Assembly: GCA_977006965.1 (NCBI GenBank)
Contig: OZ345373.1
Location: 2,356,001 to 2,420,000, forward strand
Direction of reading: 5' to 3'
Length of the DNA: 64,000 bases
Origin: Phymatolithon calcareum
Taxonomy: Eukaryota > Rhodophyta > Florideophyceae > Hapalidiales
This document shows positions 11,059 to 21,277 of the stretch, one piece after another; the stretch's first letter is position 1, and each line of letters opens with the position of its first letter. The notes under the pieces are model-generated. The model saw nothing but the letters and a program-made list of their open reading frames with translations. It made no database searches and had not been told where the DNA came from. The translations under genes and the position numbers were made by a program.

Positions 11059-12738
11059 CTATATAGTATCGAACTCTCTTTTCGAAAACCCCTGTACGAT
11101 GACCTTCGAAATTGGAGTCTCGTCCGGTACGATCGAATAATTCCTACTCTGTTTTGGATCCAGCTCAACTCGATATTCTCGCAAGAGCATGCTTAGTGTT
11201 GTCCGCATAAGTACCTTGGCAAGCGCTCCGCCAAGGCAATAATGAGGAGACCCAGGTCCTCCAAATGCAATAACTTTGTGAGCTGGCATTTTTCCATCTC
11301 TTCTCACAAATCGATCGATTTTTAGCTCGTCGGGATCAGGGAAGAAACGCGGGTCTCGCATTGCCGCATATGAGTCCAAGTACAACTTGTCCCCTGCTTT
11401 GACGTACTTTCCAAGTACCTTTAAGTCTTTGGTTGCAACTCGAATGACGCCTGGAGCGGCTGGGTGCATTCGAAGCATCTCAGTGATAAACGAGTCAAGT
11501 AGAGGCATCCTTGTTCGCACTTGTTCATATGTCACAGTATTGGACCCGGCTTCGGCAACAAGTTCATCCTGTTCTGCCTTCAGCAAGTTCCAGATATTGG
11601 AGTTCATGCCCATTTCGAAAACAGCACACGATGTCGTCACCGCAGATGTGGCATACCCTGCAAACCAGAGGAACAGCATTAGATTCGTAAGACTTCTGAT
11701 ATCCTCAGAGTTATTAACTTCTCCTTCTCCAGTCTTCAATCCAGAACGTGCAATAGCAACAAGCAGAACATTCACCTCCCCTTTGGCGATATTCTTACTG
11801 CCAAGATAGTTCAGATTATCAGCGTGCTCACGGAGCTTTTCGATTGTGTCCTTTTTGTCAATGAGATTTTGCTTGACCAAATGATCAAGAATATCGATAA
11901 CTTCACTCTTGGCCTTCATGCCGTTGTCCCATACTGGTCCGAACGGAGGACTGAAGAAGGCGTTGGACAAGATCCCGAAGCGATCTTGAATTAATGTCGC
12001 CTTTTGAGAGTCCATATCAATACCAGTCGTCATCTCCACCACGATGGACAGGTAGTGCGCACGGAAGACCGGGTCCAAAAGCGCCTTCCCTGTGTTTATG
12101 ACCTCGTCTTCGACGTGCGCCCAAGTTTTCTTGACTCTTTCCTGAATGCTGTCGAAGTAGAACGGAAACACACCTGGCGCAAACGCGGGAGCGACAATAC
12201 TACGAACAGCTGCGTGTTCTGCTCCATCCAGCAATGTCATGGAATCCTTCCCAAATACGAGCTCAATAGGATCGAAAGTTCCACTGCTTGAGAATGTTTC
12301 AACGTCTCTTTGCATATCCACGATTGTCTTCATCTCAGATACGTGGTGCATCTGTTGTAACATGAATGAGGACTGGAAAATGTGGCCATACTTTTTGGCG
12401 CGCGTAGCTGGATTGCCGATATTGAGCCAATGTTCGACGATAAATCCGAAAACTGGTAAACTCCAATGGACTGGCGGCGGTGGCGGGAGCTCGTCGATTT
12501 GCAGGTCTGATGGCAGGACTTCATAGGAAGACGACGATGCTTCTCCCTTACTCTGAATACGCTTCTTAGTTCCAGTCGTGGTGGTGCTGTTTCCGTCAAT
12601 AACACAGACAGGTACACGAGCGAAGTTGACTCGGTGCGAGCGCCCCAGGCCCAGTGCGCCAGTGGGTGTGAAGCAAATCGAAAACGGCGACATTTGCAGT
12701 TGCTGGTGTAGCGCAGATTGAAGTGGGACACAGTTCAT
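11059..12738 (-). CDS. Cytochrome P450, plastid-like leader, atypical heme loop
   Basis: 559 aa, intronless. Heme-thiolate monooxygenase fold: helix C EHAAVR (174-179), I-helix oxygen-binding motif FAGYATS (359-365), K-helix EMLR (420-423, ExxR), a PERF-equivalent IDRFVR (about 474-479), and a heme loop FGGPGSPHYCLG (492-503) with proximal ligand C501. The loop is two residues longer than the standard FxxGxxxCxG, and the usual Arg two before Cys is His. About 85 N-terminal residues rich in S, T and Q, ending in a proline run (PPPPP), replace the usual ER anchor and look like an organelle transit region. General similarity is to the CYP26/CYP120-type (CYP85 clan) lineage rather than CYP97; the family and substrate are not assignable by eye. 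Confidence 0.92.
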   Translation of the reverse strand: MNCVPLQSALHQQLQMSPFSICFTPTGALGLGRSHRVNFARVPVCVIDGNSTTTTGTKKRIQSKGEASSSSYEVLPSDLQIDELPPPPPVHWSLPVFGFIVEHWLNIGNPATRAKKYGHIFQSSFMLQQMHHVSEMKTIVDMQRDVETFSSSGTFDPIELVFGKDSMTLLDGAEHAAVRSIVAPAFAPGVFPFYFDSIQERVKKTWAHVEDEVINTGKALLDPVFRAHYLSIVVEMTTGIDMDSQKATLIQDRFGILSNAFFSPPFGPVWDNGMKAKSEVIDILDHLVKQNLIDKKDTIEKLREHADNLNYLGSKNIAKGEVNVLLVAIARSGLKTGEGEVNNSEDIRSLTNLMLFLWFAGYATSAVTTSCAVFEMGMNSNIWNLLKAEQDELVAEAGSNTVTYEQVRTRMPLLDSFITEMLRMHPAAPGVIRVATKDLKVLGKYVKAGDKLYLDSYAAMRDPRFFPDPDELKIDRFVRRDGKMPAHKVIAFGGPGSPHYCLGGALAKVLMRTTLSMLLREYRVELDPKQSRNYSIVPDETPISKVIVQGFSKREFDTI

Positions 12739-13974
12739 AGTCGGAATTAACTGCCAAAAAAATTAGACTCGATATTCAAGTACTGTACTAAAGCGTCTAG
12801 TGTATATGAATACCTGTTCACAAGAACTGCCGTTGGCATGGTGCAGTTGAGAGGTTTCTTCGGTTGTCATTCTCATAGAATTAATTGGTGCAAAACACTA
12901 GTGCTTCTCTTTTGCGATTGGTTAAGAACCAGTCCGTGGAGAAATACATATTCAGGTCGTTCTATTGGCTTGGATGACAGACTTCGACAATCGTTGGGCT
13001 TTGGTTGGTTCGTATCAGTCTCTTGATTGCGCGCCCTCTAAGAGCATATATATGCTCTTATAGACGTATTTCTTTGCACCGCAGAGAAAAGTATTTCTTA
13101 GGATACTTTTGGTTATTATAAAAATCAAAAAATATCCAAAAAATACTTTTTATGACAAGTTTTTTTAAAAAAAAGCCCTGCAGTCTTACGAATATACTGG
13201 CAAGGCGTCCTGAGACCTTACCCACAATAGGGTAGCTTTTCTTTTATGTTCAGTCATCTTGAGAACTCTTGCGAAAAGTTTCTGAATCGTCGCTTCTTGT
13301 TTCAGTAGAGACCTTCGATGATGTTTTTACTAAAGAGCAAAAGGTGATCTAGTCCTTTCTCAGTTACCGCTCTTTCTTCATCTTGGAGTTCATAGACTGA
13401 CATGTTGCGCTTCAGAGTTTCCATGTGCTGTCTAACTTTGTTTCCGAATTTATCCGCCATCAGTATTGTAGACACTTGCGAAAATCTTCCAAAGGCGTAC
13501 TGAACGCCAGTTGTCTGTGTATCCGAATAACACTACATGCCGTGCGCGGCAAACTGAGAGGTCATTTGACCAAAATCCGACAGAAAACTATGGAAGTTTA
13601 GTGAGTTGTGAATGTAAGAAGGGAAAAAGAAGGCTAAGGGAACCTTGCGCCGTTGGGATGGGTAAGCTATGGACCGAGCGGTGTAGTCGGGATCGGGGTT
13701 ACGGTTCTTGCACTTTGGGCGCTCCAGTGTGCGAGTGGTTAGCGGCGTAGGCCCATAACCTGTTGGCTTCTAACCTCTACCTTTACTCATCAGGGGGTAG
13801 CTATTCTACTTATGGTCTTCTGCTGGCTCTGCGTGCCAGGAGACACACACAGGCACACGGTATGCGCCAGTCAATAGTCTCGTCTCTAGCCTGACTGGTG
13901 AGAGTGTGGCAGGGTGCAGGTATGCGAGGTAAACGTTTAGTAGTCCACCACGTGTGTGGGTAGCCAAGCTACCA
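12739..13974. other. Intergenic with one perfect palindrome
   Basis: An A/T-rich stretch at 13060-13180 and a perfect 22-bp palindrome at 13039-13060. A 79-codon frame at 13511-13750 matches nothing I know and is not called. Confidence 0.5.
13039..13060. repeat. Perfect 22-bp palindrome
   Basis: taagagcatat followed directly by its reverse complement. Confidence 0.85.
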
Positions 13975-15450
13975 CTATGAACGACACATTCTTCTAGCCT
14001 GGTGCACAATAATCGTCGCCAATCTCTGCGGATCGATGACTACGTGCTGTGATCTGGTACATTTACGCATCAATTGTGCAGCACGACTCCACCCCTCATG
14101 ACAATAGTCCGAAGCAGAGTCTCTCTCAACATCGCCCTCAGCCAAAACGAACATTTCTGCGCGTTCTTCAAACTCCTTGACAAGCCGACGAGTCTCTTGG
14201 ACATTCGATTTCGGATTCGCCTTCATCTCGTTATCAACGCAGGTCTGAAAAGACTTCACGTCCGGCGAGCCATAAACTGGCACATGACGGACTTTGAATT
14301 GTTTCATGAGCCCTTGAAAGTTCGGCATGTGGTAAGCAAATGGAAACAATTCAATAACGATCGCACCCTGCCTCAGAAACACACAGTTGCCCAGCTCTGC
14401 CCCGTGCACGGAAACGAGAATATCCGTGCGCTGCATAGCGCGCACCTGGCCCTCAAATCCTTCTTTGCCCAATTCAGTGACAACCCTCACTTTTCGCGGG
14501 ATGCCCGCCATCCCAGCGGACGTCGCCTTGTACCCAATCGAGTCAACCAACTGCCGAAGCAAGCTGTCTGGGATGGCACGAGCGCCGGTAACCCCGGCAT
14601 ACATGCGTTGAGGATCTCGAGTAATTATTGTGACGCGCGGGGCGCACTTTTTTCCCTGCTCTAGACTCAGTCTTCGCCGAACACCCGCGCCACGATACGG
14701 CTCGTCCTCCAGCACACTTCCAGAAGAGTGCTCTCTGGGGCTCGTAAGAATGTTCCGAAAGCACAGTGGGTGATTTGCATCAGCATCGGGAACAACTTTG
14801 ATTACACTTTTGCCGGTGCGCATCCCGCGGAGAATAAGCTGGAGGAAAGGCAAGACCCATCTCGCGGCAGCAGCGTTAAGAACACGTCGGCCAATTGCAA
14901 AAGCCGGGATAAGTGGGGGATCAACAGAAGATTGGCATCGGGACAGCCCAGTCCCGTTTCCTAAAAGGCAGTGTGCGGGTGGGGGTCGACGTGCCAGGAA
15001 GACGGCTGCTGGCACGGAAGCGAAACGTAGAAATGCGGATGAGAAGTGCGGCATGTGCTCTGCGAAGCCGTCGGCAAAATGGCGTCCCAAGAGGTCGAAG
15101 GGAAGCTGTCGCGCAAGAGCTCTGGCGAGCGGCGGCGGTGCAGATGACTCTTCGTAGAACAACAATTTAGCTCGCCGATGAATGCAGTTTGACAAGGTTT
15201 GAGAATACGGTCTTAATTTAGTAGAAACATGGAGTAGCATGTACTCGCGCTCAGTGGTGATGCATGCGGAGGCGATTGCGCATGCAAGCACATTATCGCC
15301 ACGGTCGAGATAGACGCGCAGGCCGGGTGACGCATGGCGCCTGGAGGACAGGGAGTCCAGCTGTAGCACGATGCGGATAAAGGCGATGGTGAAAGCGATG
15401 TACAGCACGAGCCGGTTCAGCTTGGCGCCTCGAAGGCGTACAGGGCCCAT
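13975..15450 (-). CDS. Golgi-type glycosyltransferase, GT61/DUF563-like
   Basis: 491 aa from the first real ATG (15450); the eight codons before it would need a GTG start. A short basic N-terminus and one hydrophobic segment (about residues 13-32) give a type II membrane topology typical of Golgi transferases. The C-terminal half carries the family hallmark: ILVSVHGAELGN (about 344-355) followed by FLRQGAIVIELFPF, as in GT61 enzymes (plant xylan arabinosyl/xylosyltransferases and the EOGT group). It probably adds a sugar to a cell-wall polysaccharide or glycoprotein in the secretory pathway; donor and acceptor cannot be read from sequence. RVTIITRDP (about 272-280) fits the nucleotide-sugar-binding half of this GT-B fold. 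Confidence 0.85.
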   Translation of the reverse strand: MGPVRLRGAKLNRLVLYIAFTIAFIRIVLQLDSLSSRRHASPGLRVYLDRGDNVLACAIASACITTEREYMLLHVSTKLRPYSQTLSNCIHRRAKLLFYEESSAPPPLARALARQLPFDLLGRHFADGFAEHMPHFSSAFLRFASVPAAVFLARRPPPAHCLLGNGTGLSRCQSSVDPPLIPAFAIGRRVLNAAAARWVLPFLQLILRGMRTGKSVIKVVPDADANHPLCFRNILTSPREHSSGSVLEDEPYRGAGVRRRLSLEQGKKCAPRVTIITRDPQRMYAGVTGARAIPDSLLRQLVDSIGYKATSAGMAGIPRKVRVVTELGKEGFEGQVRAMQRTDILVSVHGAELGNCVFLRQGAIVIELFPFAYHMPNFQGLMKQFKVRHVPVYGSPDVKSFQTCVDNEMKANPKSNVQETRRLVKEFEERAEMFVLAEGDVERDSASDYCHEGWSRAAQLMRKCTRSQHVVIDPQRLATIIVHQARRMCRS

Positions 15451-17155
15451 ACGATGCGCGGAAGAGGTGTGCACCCAGCCGGGTGCGCGCTTTTTACAGC
15501 TGTAAGCAAGCTGAGAGTTAAGTTCTTGGATTGGACGGTGTAACTTGAAATTTAGTCGATCGCGTCAAAACGGAATCCGGATTAATGTCTGCCTCCGGAT
15601 GCAGTATCACTCTGGAGATCCGAATTGCTGTTGGAGATTCCCGCACCCGCACTCTAGAAAATGAAGAAATCAAGTTTTCAAAGTTACCAACGCGTCTGCA
15701 GACTCTTCCTGGCTACAGGATAAGGTCAGGGGTCAGACAAAGTGACTGTCCCGCGCAGCGACGAGAGTGTAGCAACTTCCGTGATGGAGACGCTTTTCGA
15801 ACCTCTCAGGGAAACATCGCAAGACGCAGGGCTACAGACTGGTATTATTCCAAATTCACTGAACTCAATGCGCGACAATATGTAGACCCATGCGGCTATT
15901 TGGCTCATGGCACACTTCCTCTGAACAGGATAGTACCAAATTGAGTACCATTTCCGGTAAGTGGAGCATAGGCTACTGCGATGATAGATTTTGAAAGATT
16001 ATGTTGACACAGGTATTCCACGTAATGTGTAGCGTAACTCTGACAGGGAAACCAAGAAAGATGGAGTTTGTCCACCTGAAGGGTATAAGCACCAGGCCTA
16101 CACGCCCAGTACTGAGAATAAAGGTATCAGTTCATTGAAGGAAACGTTCGGCCCAAGGTGGGAGAACGACGCGGATCCCGTGCATCGATCGACACGAACA
16201 TCCCGAGTCTAAAAAATCGAATCAGGAGCAGAATAGAACTAACGTCTAGAATAAAAATGGGTCTTGCGCAGAGTTCGAACTGTATTCCGCGAGGACAAAG
16301 GCCATAGTCCTTGCGAAATTAGAGTACGGGGCGCGGACAAAGTACTGACATTGTCGACAGCGCTGGATATGTAGGCAAATACAAAATAGAAGACAGAGCG
16401 AAAGAGATTTTGGCGATGCAAACGGCCTGTTCTTGACATTAAAAAGGAGACTAGCCAAGAATATGAACAAGCTGCAAGAAGCAGGGGCAGAAGTGGCAGT
16501 CGGGCCACTCGGGAGTATTCGGAAATCGAACACGGCAACTGATCTCCAATGTAATGCATAGCTCCGTTGGATCTAGAAAATAAAGGCAGACCGTCGGCCG
16601 AGATAATGAACGTTTATTGGACTACATCGAGTCGCTAAGTTGAACGCAAGCAGAGAGCAGCTTTGTCTTTCTCACAGATGAAAAAGCCGACAGCAAAATC
16701 CTGAATTTGGGAAAAACCTACGAATGTGGAGTCCCTTCAGCAGAGGGTGTCAGCATCTCCAGTTTGGACCATCTGGAACCTCGGAAATACCATAACCATA
16801 GTTGATTGACGTCCTTGCTCGCTGTTGCGCTCGTTGCATCTTTTGGGCGCAAACTGCAAATCACTATTGCAGGTAATGCTTCCTCCTGTGGATGCCCCGC
16901 AGCCTTCAGCGATGCTCCAATCGAAGATGATCCTTATCTTCGAGCGGCTTCCACACAGTTTCGTAGCTCCAAGTTATCGCCTTGCGATAGCATCATCTTT
17001 GGAGGATTAACTATGCTGACAATGATGAGAGCGTCATGGCGTGGTCCTGTATACATAAGTCTGCATTTCGTGGAATAGTTTATAATCAGTACGCAACTGA
17101 CTATTTAGTTTGACATCACCTTGGATGCAATATCATCACCGCTATCATGCGGATA

Positions 17156-17290
17156 CCTGAAGTCGTCAATTTGCTTAGGAGATTGAGTCGCCTTGGCGGA
17201 AAAATTGCACAAAGTCATATGAAAGTCACTGAAAAAACTTTACTTCTCCATAGAATATCAAGACATCCGTCTAAAATTGACGACTTCAGG
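17156..17290. repeat. 135-bp MITE-like inverted-repeat element
   Basis: The ends are exact 17-bp inverted repeats: cctgaagtcgtcaattt at 17156-17172 and its reverse complement at 17274-17290. The interior is A/T-rich and non-coding. Confidence 0.65.
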
Positions 17291-17565
17291 AAAAGATTGC
17301 GACATCTTCTGTATCAGAAAATTGCTTCTTCGTGATTGCGGCATATGGAAACACCCTGACACTTCACTTGTCACTCTTTCTGATCCCGATACCAACCTCT
17401 TTGTCCAACGATTCAATTTGACCACCCCCTTAACGTTGGAAAAATATCCAGTAATACATGCCGGATTATTTTTGATATGCAAAACGACAGGAGGCAGCTG
17501 CGCCAATTTCTTACATACTAAGAGGAATAAGCAGGTACATACGTTAGAGAGGTGGGCGAATTGAG

Positions 17566-17718
17566 CCGGTTGACAAGTGGGGGTTGTGCACCGGCTGCGA
17601 GGGATGACATGAGCCCGAGGGCATGATATTCAACCGAGGCGCAGCCGAGGTCCGAATATCATGGCCTGAGGGCGATTGTCATCCCGAGAGTACGGTGCAC
17701 AACACGCTTGTCAACCGG
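17566..17718. mobile_element. Foldback (hairpin) element
   Basis: 153 bp that folds on itself. Matching blocks from the ends inward: ccggttgacaag, ttgtgcaccg, gggatgaca, ggc(c)atgatattc, centred near 17642. A solitary copy of the terminal block is at 17887. Arms are imperfect, as in MITEs or foldback elements. Confidence 0.75.
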
Positions 17719-17770
17719 ATGAGAAACAAGTGGAAAATAAGGATTTCGTACGAGTCTCCTATCAAAGCTG

Positions 17771-17837
17771 CTATGTCATCCCTAGGGATGACATAGAGCA
17801 ATCAATATTCTATGTCATCCCTAGGGATGACATAGAA
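17771..17837. repeat. Two identical perfect 26-bp palindromes in tandem
   Basis: ctatgtcatccct followed by its exact reverse complement occurs at 17771-17796 and again at 17810-17835, 13 bp apart. The second copy extends to 30 bp (17808-17837). The inner gtcatcccgaga-like/gggatgaca motif is shared with the foldback element 50 bp upstream. Confidence 0.9.
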
Positions 17838-18267
17838 GCAAGCAGTTGCAAGAGGAAGCCGATCATCAGCATGTCTACCCCCTCAGCCGGTTGACAAATG
17901 CTGAGGAGTAACGGACTTCATGGAGGTCAAGCAAGAATCATTATTGTTATTTTTGATAGGAAAACCAAGTCAAGATACAGGAGACAAACGCTAGATGAAT
18001 TCTAAGTATTGGCCAACACAAATTGCATCATACACTGAGCGAATCAATAGCATCTATCCAATCAAAACCTAGCAAGAACCTTATAGCCACATGGTTCTAT
18101 TCCACTGGTCCATTGCCTTGACATCGTTACTCCCGAATCTTATGTCCATCCGCCGTCATCTTTGTCCCACAGTGGATGTGCACTTCATTACCCGCTCCAC
18201 CGCCCTTGTCATCCATCTTCCCGTGCCATTCCGCCTCTCCAACAGCGCGGCCGGCTAATCCGCCAAC

Positions 18268-19161
18268 ATGGATGAAGACGCCCTGCTCCGCGCCGCGCCG
18301 TTTCGCGGTGTCATGCGCGTCCCATCCCCACGCGTCTCCTCTCTAGGCAGCATAGTATTCGCGCACGGTTTCGGCGTCCCGCCTCGCGCCTACTCTGCAC
18401 TCGCCTCTCTCTGGGCGCGCGATGGCTGGTCCGTCTACATCCCTGCGCTCTACTCTGTCCTCGTCCCTGCCGGCGACGAACTTCCCGCACTCGCATCCGC
18501 TGCCTCCTTCGCGTACAACGAGCTTCCCCCACCAATCCTCCTCGCCGGCCACAGCCGCGGCGGGCAAGCAGCGCTAATGCTATTGCTGCGTCTGATGGGC
18601 GGTGCATTTGGCGACGAGCTTGGCGCATGCGACCACGCACCGCCTCTCGACGCCTTCCGTGGACTGCTGTTACTAGACCCTGTCGAGGGCAGACCACGCG
18701 CATTTGGCGCCGGGTTGCAGCATCTCATCCTGGGCGCTGCAGGCCTCGACTGGGGATGGACTGATCTTCCCGTGCTCATAGTTGGGGCGCGTCGCGGCGG
18801 CGACGGGTGTACACCAGGCGCGCCTGTAGGCCACAATTATGCGGCTATCTACTCGGGGCTTCGCGCAGCGACGGCTATTACGACTGGCAGTGCTGAGTTT
18901 GGCGCCATGCCGTTCTTTCTGTGTGAGGTGTCTCGTTTTGGGCATATGGATTTTCTCGATGACGCTAGCCTTGCAAATGGATGTATACCAGCGCTCGCGT
19001 GGTGCTTTCTGCCAGGGGAGGCTGCCGAGCGCGCCGCTCTGAGGGAGTACTGCAGAAAGGTCACAAAGATGGTTTTTGGAGTGGGGTGCAAGCTCGATTT
19101 GCCCGCGCGACTCTCGAGAGTAAAGCCGGTGCGAATGGTGCAGCGTTCTCCGGAAGCCTGA
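18268..19161 (+). CDS. Chlorophyllase-like alpha/beta hydrolase
   Basis: 297 aa, intronless. Alpha/beta-hydrolase fold with FAHGFG (oxyanion region, about 31-36), nucleophile elbow GHSRGG (S96), LLLLDPVEG (D137) and GHMDFLDD (H226). The GHSRGG elbow followed by a DPV(D/E)G segment is the arrangement seen in chlorophyllases, which cleave phytol from chlorophyll. Other dienelactone-hydrolase-like esterases share parts of it, so the substrate is inferred. There is no obvious transit peptide. The start ATG sits in a good context (gccaacATGg), and upstream DNA is C-rich without a TATA box. Confidence 0.8.
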   Translation: MDEDALLRAAPFRGVMRVPSPRVSSLGSIVFAHGFGVPPRAYSALASLWARDGWSVYIPALYSVLVPAGDELPALASAASFAYNELPPPILLAGHSRGGQAALMLLLRLMGGAFGDELGACDHAPPLDAFRGLLLLDPVEGRPRAFGAGLQHLILGAAGLDWGWTDLPVLIVGARRGGDGCTPGAPVGHNYAAIYSGLRAATAITTGSAEFGAMPFFLCEVSRFGHMDFLDDASLANGCIPALAWCFLPGEAAERAALREYCRKVTKMVFGVGCKLDLPARLSRVKPVRMVQRSPEA

Positions 19162-19337
19162 GTCTGGCCGATTGTACAGATAGACGAGGAAGTGGTCGTG
19201 CTATCATGGATGGATGTGAGTTTCACTGAAGATCTCGTTGTCGTCGTCCGCTTCAGAGGCTTGTCATACTTCGCGTCCTCGTTTCTTGGGGCATTTCGAG
19301 ATCTCAAGACAATTTATTTACGTAAAATAATAAGGAG

Positions 19338-19461
19338 ATGTGTACCGTAAGCCGGGATAACAAATGAATGTAAAACGTAAGAGTACCAGGCCCGAGTGGG
19401 TACAATAGGACCAGTAACGAGCACGTTTTACACTTTTGTTATCCCGGCTTACGGTACACAT
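19338..19461. repeat. 124-bp long-arm hairpin
   Basis: The left arm 19338-19378 (begins atgtgtaccgtaagccggga) pairs with the right arm 19423-19461 over about 40 bp with only small mismatches. The 44-nt loop itself contains a short gtacc/ggtac stem. Confidence 0.8.
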
Positions 19462-19466
19462 ACGAC

Positions 19467-20052
19467 TTGTTTTTGTAGACGCGAGAAAACACGCCGTTTT
19501 GAAAAGTACAAGTTTGTTGTCAATGGAAGCTCCCACATAAAGTACAAAAATGACTCTTTCACTGGACCACTACGTACCGAAACGATGGTAAAGCGGTCCA
19601 TGCCCAGACTGTTGTCGTTTTCTGTTCACGTTTTTAAAATATTAGAAAAAAACTAACTCATTTAGTTCTTACCTCTGCACAAAAATTAAGTGAGAAAAAA
19701 CTTATTTTTTTCCTCTTCCCCTTCTCAAATTCTTTAGAAAATCTATCTTATATTTCTCTCCTCTCCGAGGAATAATGTAGTGATTTACAACTTATAAAAT
19801 CCTCATCACATCAAAATAAACAATCGAATTTAAGCTTCCAACTTATTTTTCCCGCATCAGGTTTTATAAGTTGAAGGTTGACCGGGTTTGGAAGATCATT
19901 TGGCCAATAGAACTGAGTTTTAATGAAAGTGATATGAGCGCTGAAAATGCTCAATTTTAGATGAACTATTAAATATTTATCGGTCCAAGCTCACGTTTAC
20001 TTTCGTTAGTTACGTGAAAGCAGCTCGTGTTTTCTCGCGTCTACAAAAACAA
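19467..20052. mobile_element. Non-autonomous TIR element (MITE-like)
   Basis: Exact 27-bp terminal inverted repeats (ttgtttttgtagacgcgaga... at 19467-19493; reverse complement at 20026-20052) enclose a 586-bp A/T-rich non-coding body. The body has a second internal inverted pair (acttataaaa near 19790, ttttataagt near 19862). No transposase frame. Confidence 0.7.
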
Positions 20053-20506
20053 TTATCTATGAATCCACCAACTTCTTACTCATCCACTTGGATATTCGCT
20101 GTGTTCAAGGTAAGGCTCGCAATATTATGGCTTCCCCCTTTTCACGCCACAAGTCACCCCCTGGATGACCCCTGGATGCCCCCCTGGATGCAAGCTTAGG
20201 GCGATCCCAATCAGGAAGATGTTCAAGCTGAGGAAGCCGGAGCTCAAAACCCTCAACCGGGCGATGCTGCACACGACTAAATACACATATCAATGTATCC
20301 AGTATTTTTTAAATTATAAGCTGCGCGCTCGTGCGGGAGAGGAATGCGAGGTGTAATATGTGAGTGGACAAGTTTATAAAAGAAAATTCCTATTTCTTCT
20401 ACTGTACAGTAGTGGATAAAGCATGTATGCTTTGCTTTTGAGAAGCTCTTTCCATGTTGACAGCTTTAGAGAAAGACCAGCTTTGTTGAATTTTAGCCCT
20501 CATCGC

Positions 20507-21136
20507 TCAGCATTTGCGATCTGAATAGCTCCTGGTGTGTTGATAGAATTCAGCAACTTTGTTTTTCTCCGGAATATCACAATTTTGTGGGTTGCTGCTG
20601 TTGCACGCAATAAGGTTCAATGTGCACATTGTGAAGCTCTTGTTGAACCCCCATATGCAAATCTCGTATTCATGATCTGGGCGCAGTACTTGACTAGTTT
20701 GGAAATGATCTCCGTAGTACTCCTCTCTTTGCATGAACTTGTTGTCTTTGGACAGACGTACGATAGCACTAGGGCTCTCGCTGAAAAGGTGCTTCTTCTT
20801 TGTGTTGCGAACATCACGGTGTGTCTCATGCGTGGATATCACGACATAGTACTTGCTTTCCTTATCGACGGTGAACGTATCACAAAAGCTGCTCTTTTTC
20901 TTGTCCGGCACGCGTTTTGCTTTGATGCCGCTCCATGACAAGCAGTCCTGTTTAAACGGTCGAACCCAGGGCTCGGGTGGTGAGACTGCCTGGCCGAGAG
21001 GTATACGCACCTGGCCATATTCTCCAGCACGTGGTGCATTGGGACAATCTGCTGTTGGATGACTGGCGATGACGGTTGCGGAGAAGGCGCAAGTTGTAAA
21101 TGCAGACGTGAGCAGTAGGAAGAACAGGCGGACCAT
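20507..21136 (-). CDS. Secreted 8-cysteine protein of unknown function
   Basis: 209 aa from ATG 21136 (MVRLFFLLLTSAFTTCAFSA, a clear signal peptide). The same frame continues upstream to a Met at 21310, but that Met lies upstream of the likely TATA box (21272-21277) and would bury the signal peptide, so I reject it. The mature part (about 190 aa) has eight cysteines (four disulfides possible) and is rich in charged and aromatic residues, with sequons NKS and NSS near the C-terminus. I recognise no family. It is probably a small secreted or wall protein; a lectin-like or pathogen-facing role would be speculation. Confidence 0.75.
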   Translation of the reverse strand: MVRLFFLLLTSAFTTCAFSATVIASHPTADCPNAPRAGEYGQVRIPLGQAVSPPEPWVRPFKQDCLSWSGIKAKRVPDKKKSSFCDTFTVDKESKYYVVISTHETHRDVRNTKKKHLFSESPSAIVRLSKDNKFMQREEYYGDHFQTSQVLRPDHEYEICIWGFNKSFTMCTLNLIACNSSNPQNCDIPEKNKVAEFYQHTRSYSDRKC

Positions 21137-21271
21137 AGTGTGGTGTGGAAGAGAAAAACTGTTCGTATTGGTGAGCTTGATTGGAATGAAGTCGAATTTG
21201 ATGGTTGTTGTACAGGGTAATGATGACTGACTGTGTACGGACTGGAGTTCAAGGAGTGGAAAAGTTTCGTA

Positions 21272-21277
21272 TTTATA
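21272..21277 (-). promoter_or_regulatory. TATA box of the 8-Cys secreted protein gene
   Basis: TATAAA (within TATAAATA) on the minus strand, 136 bp before the chosen ATG. It decides the start: the longer frame would begin upstream of the promoter. Confidence 0.55.

Larger units (their letters stand above)
15451..18267. other. Intergenic, three inverted-repeat structures
   Basis: No conserved protein. It contains an IR element (17156-17290), a foldback element (17566-17718) and twin palindromes (17771-17837); a further copy of the foldback terminus (ccggttgacaa) is at 17887-17897. Nothing recognised in 15451-17155. Confidence 0.55.
19162..20506. other. Intergenic occupied by a hairpin and a TIR element
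   Basis: Filled mainly by the hairpin at 19338-19461 and the TIR-bounded element at 19467-20052. 20053-20506 shows nothing recognisable. Confidence 0.6.
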
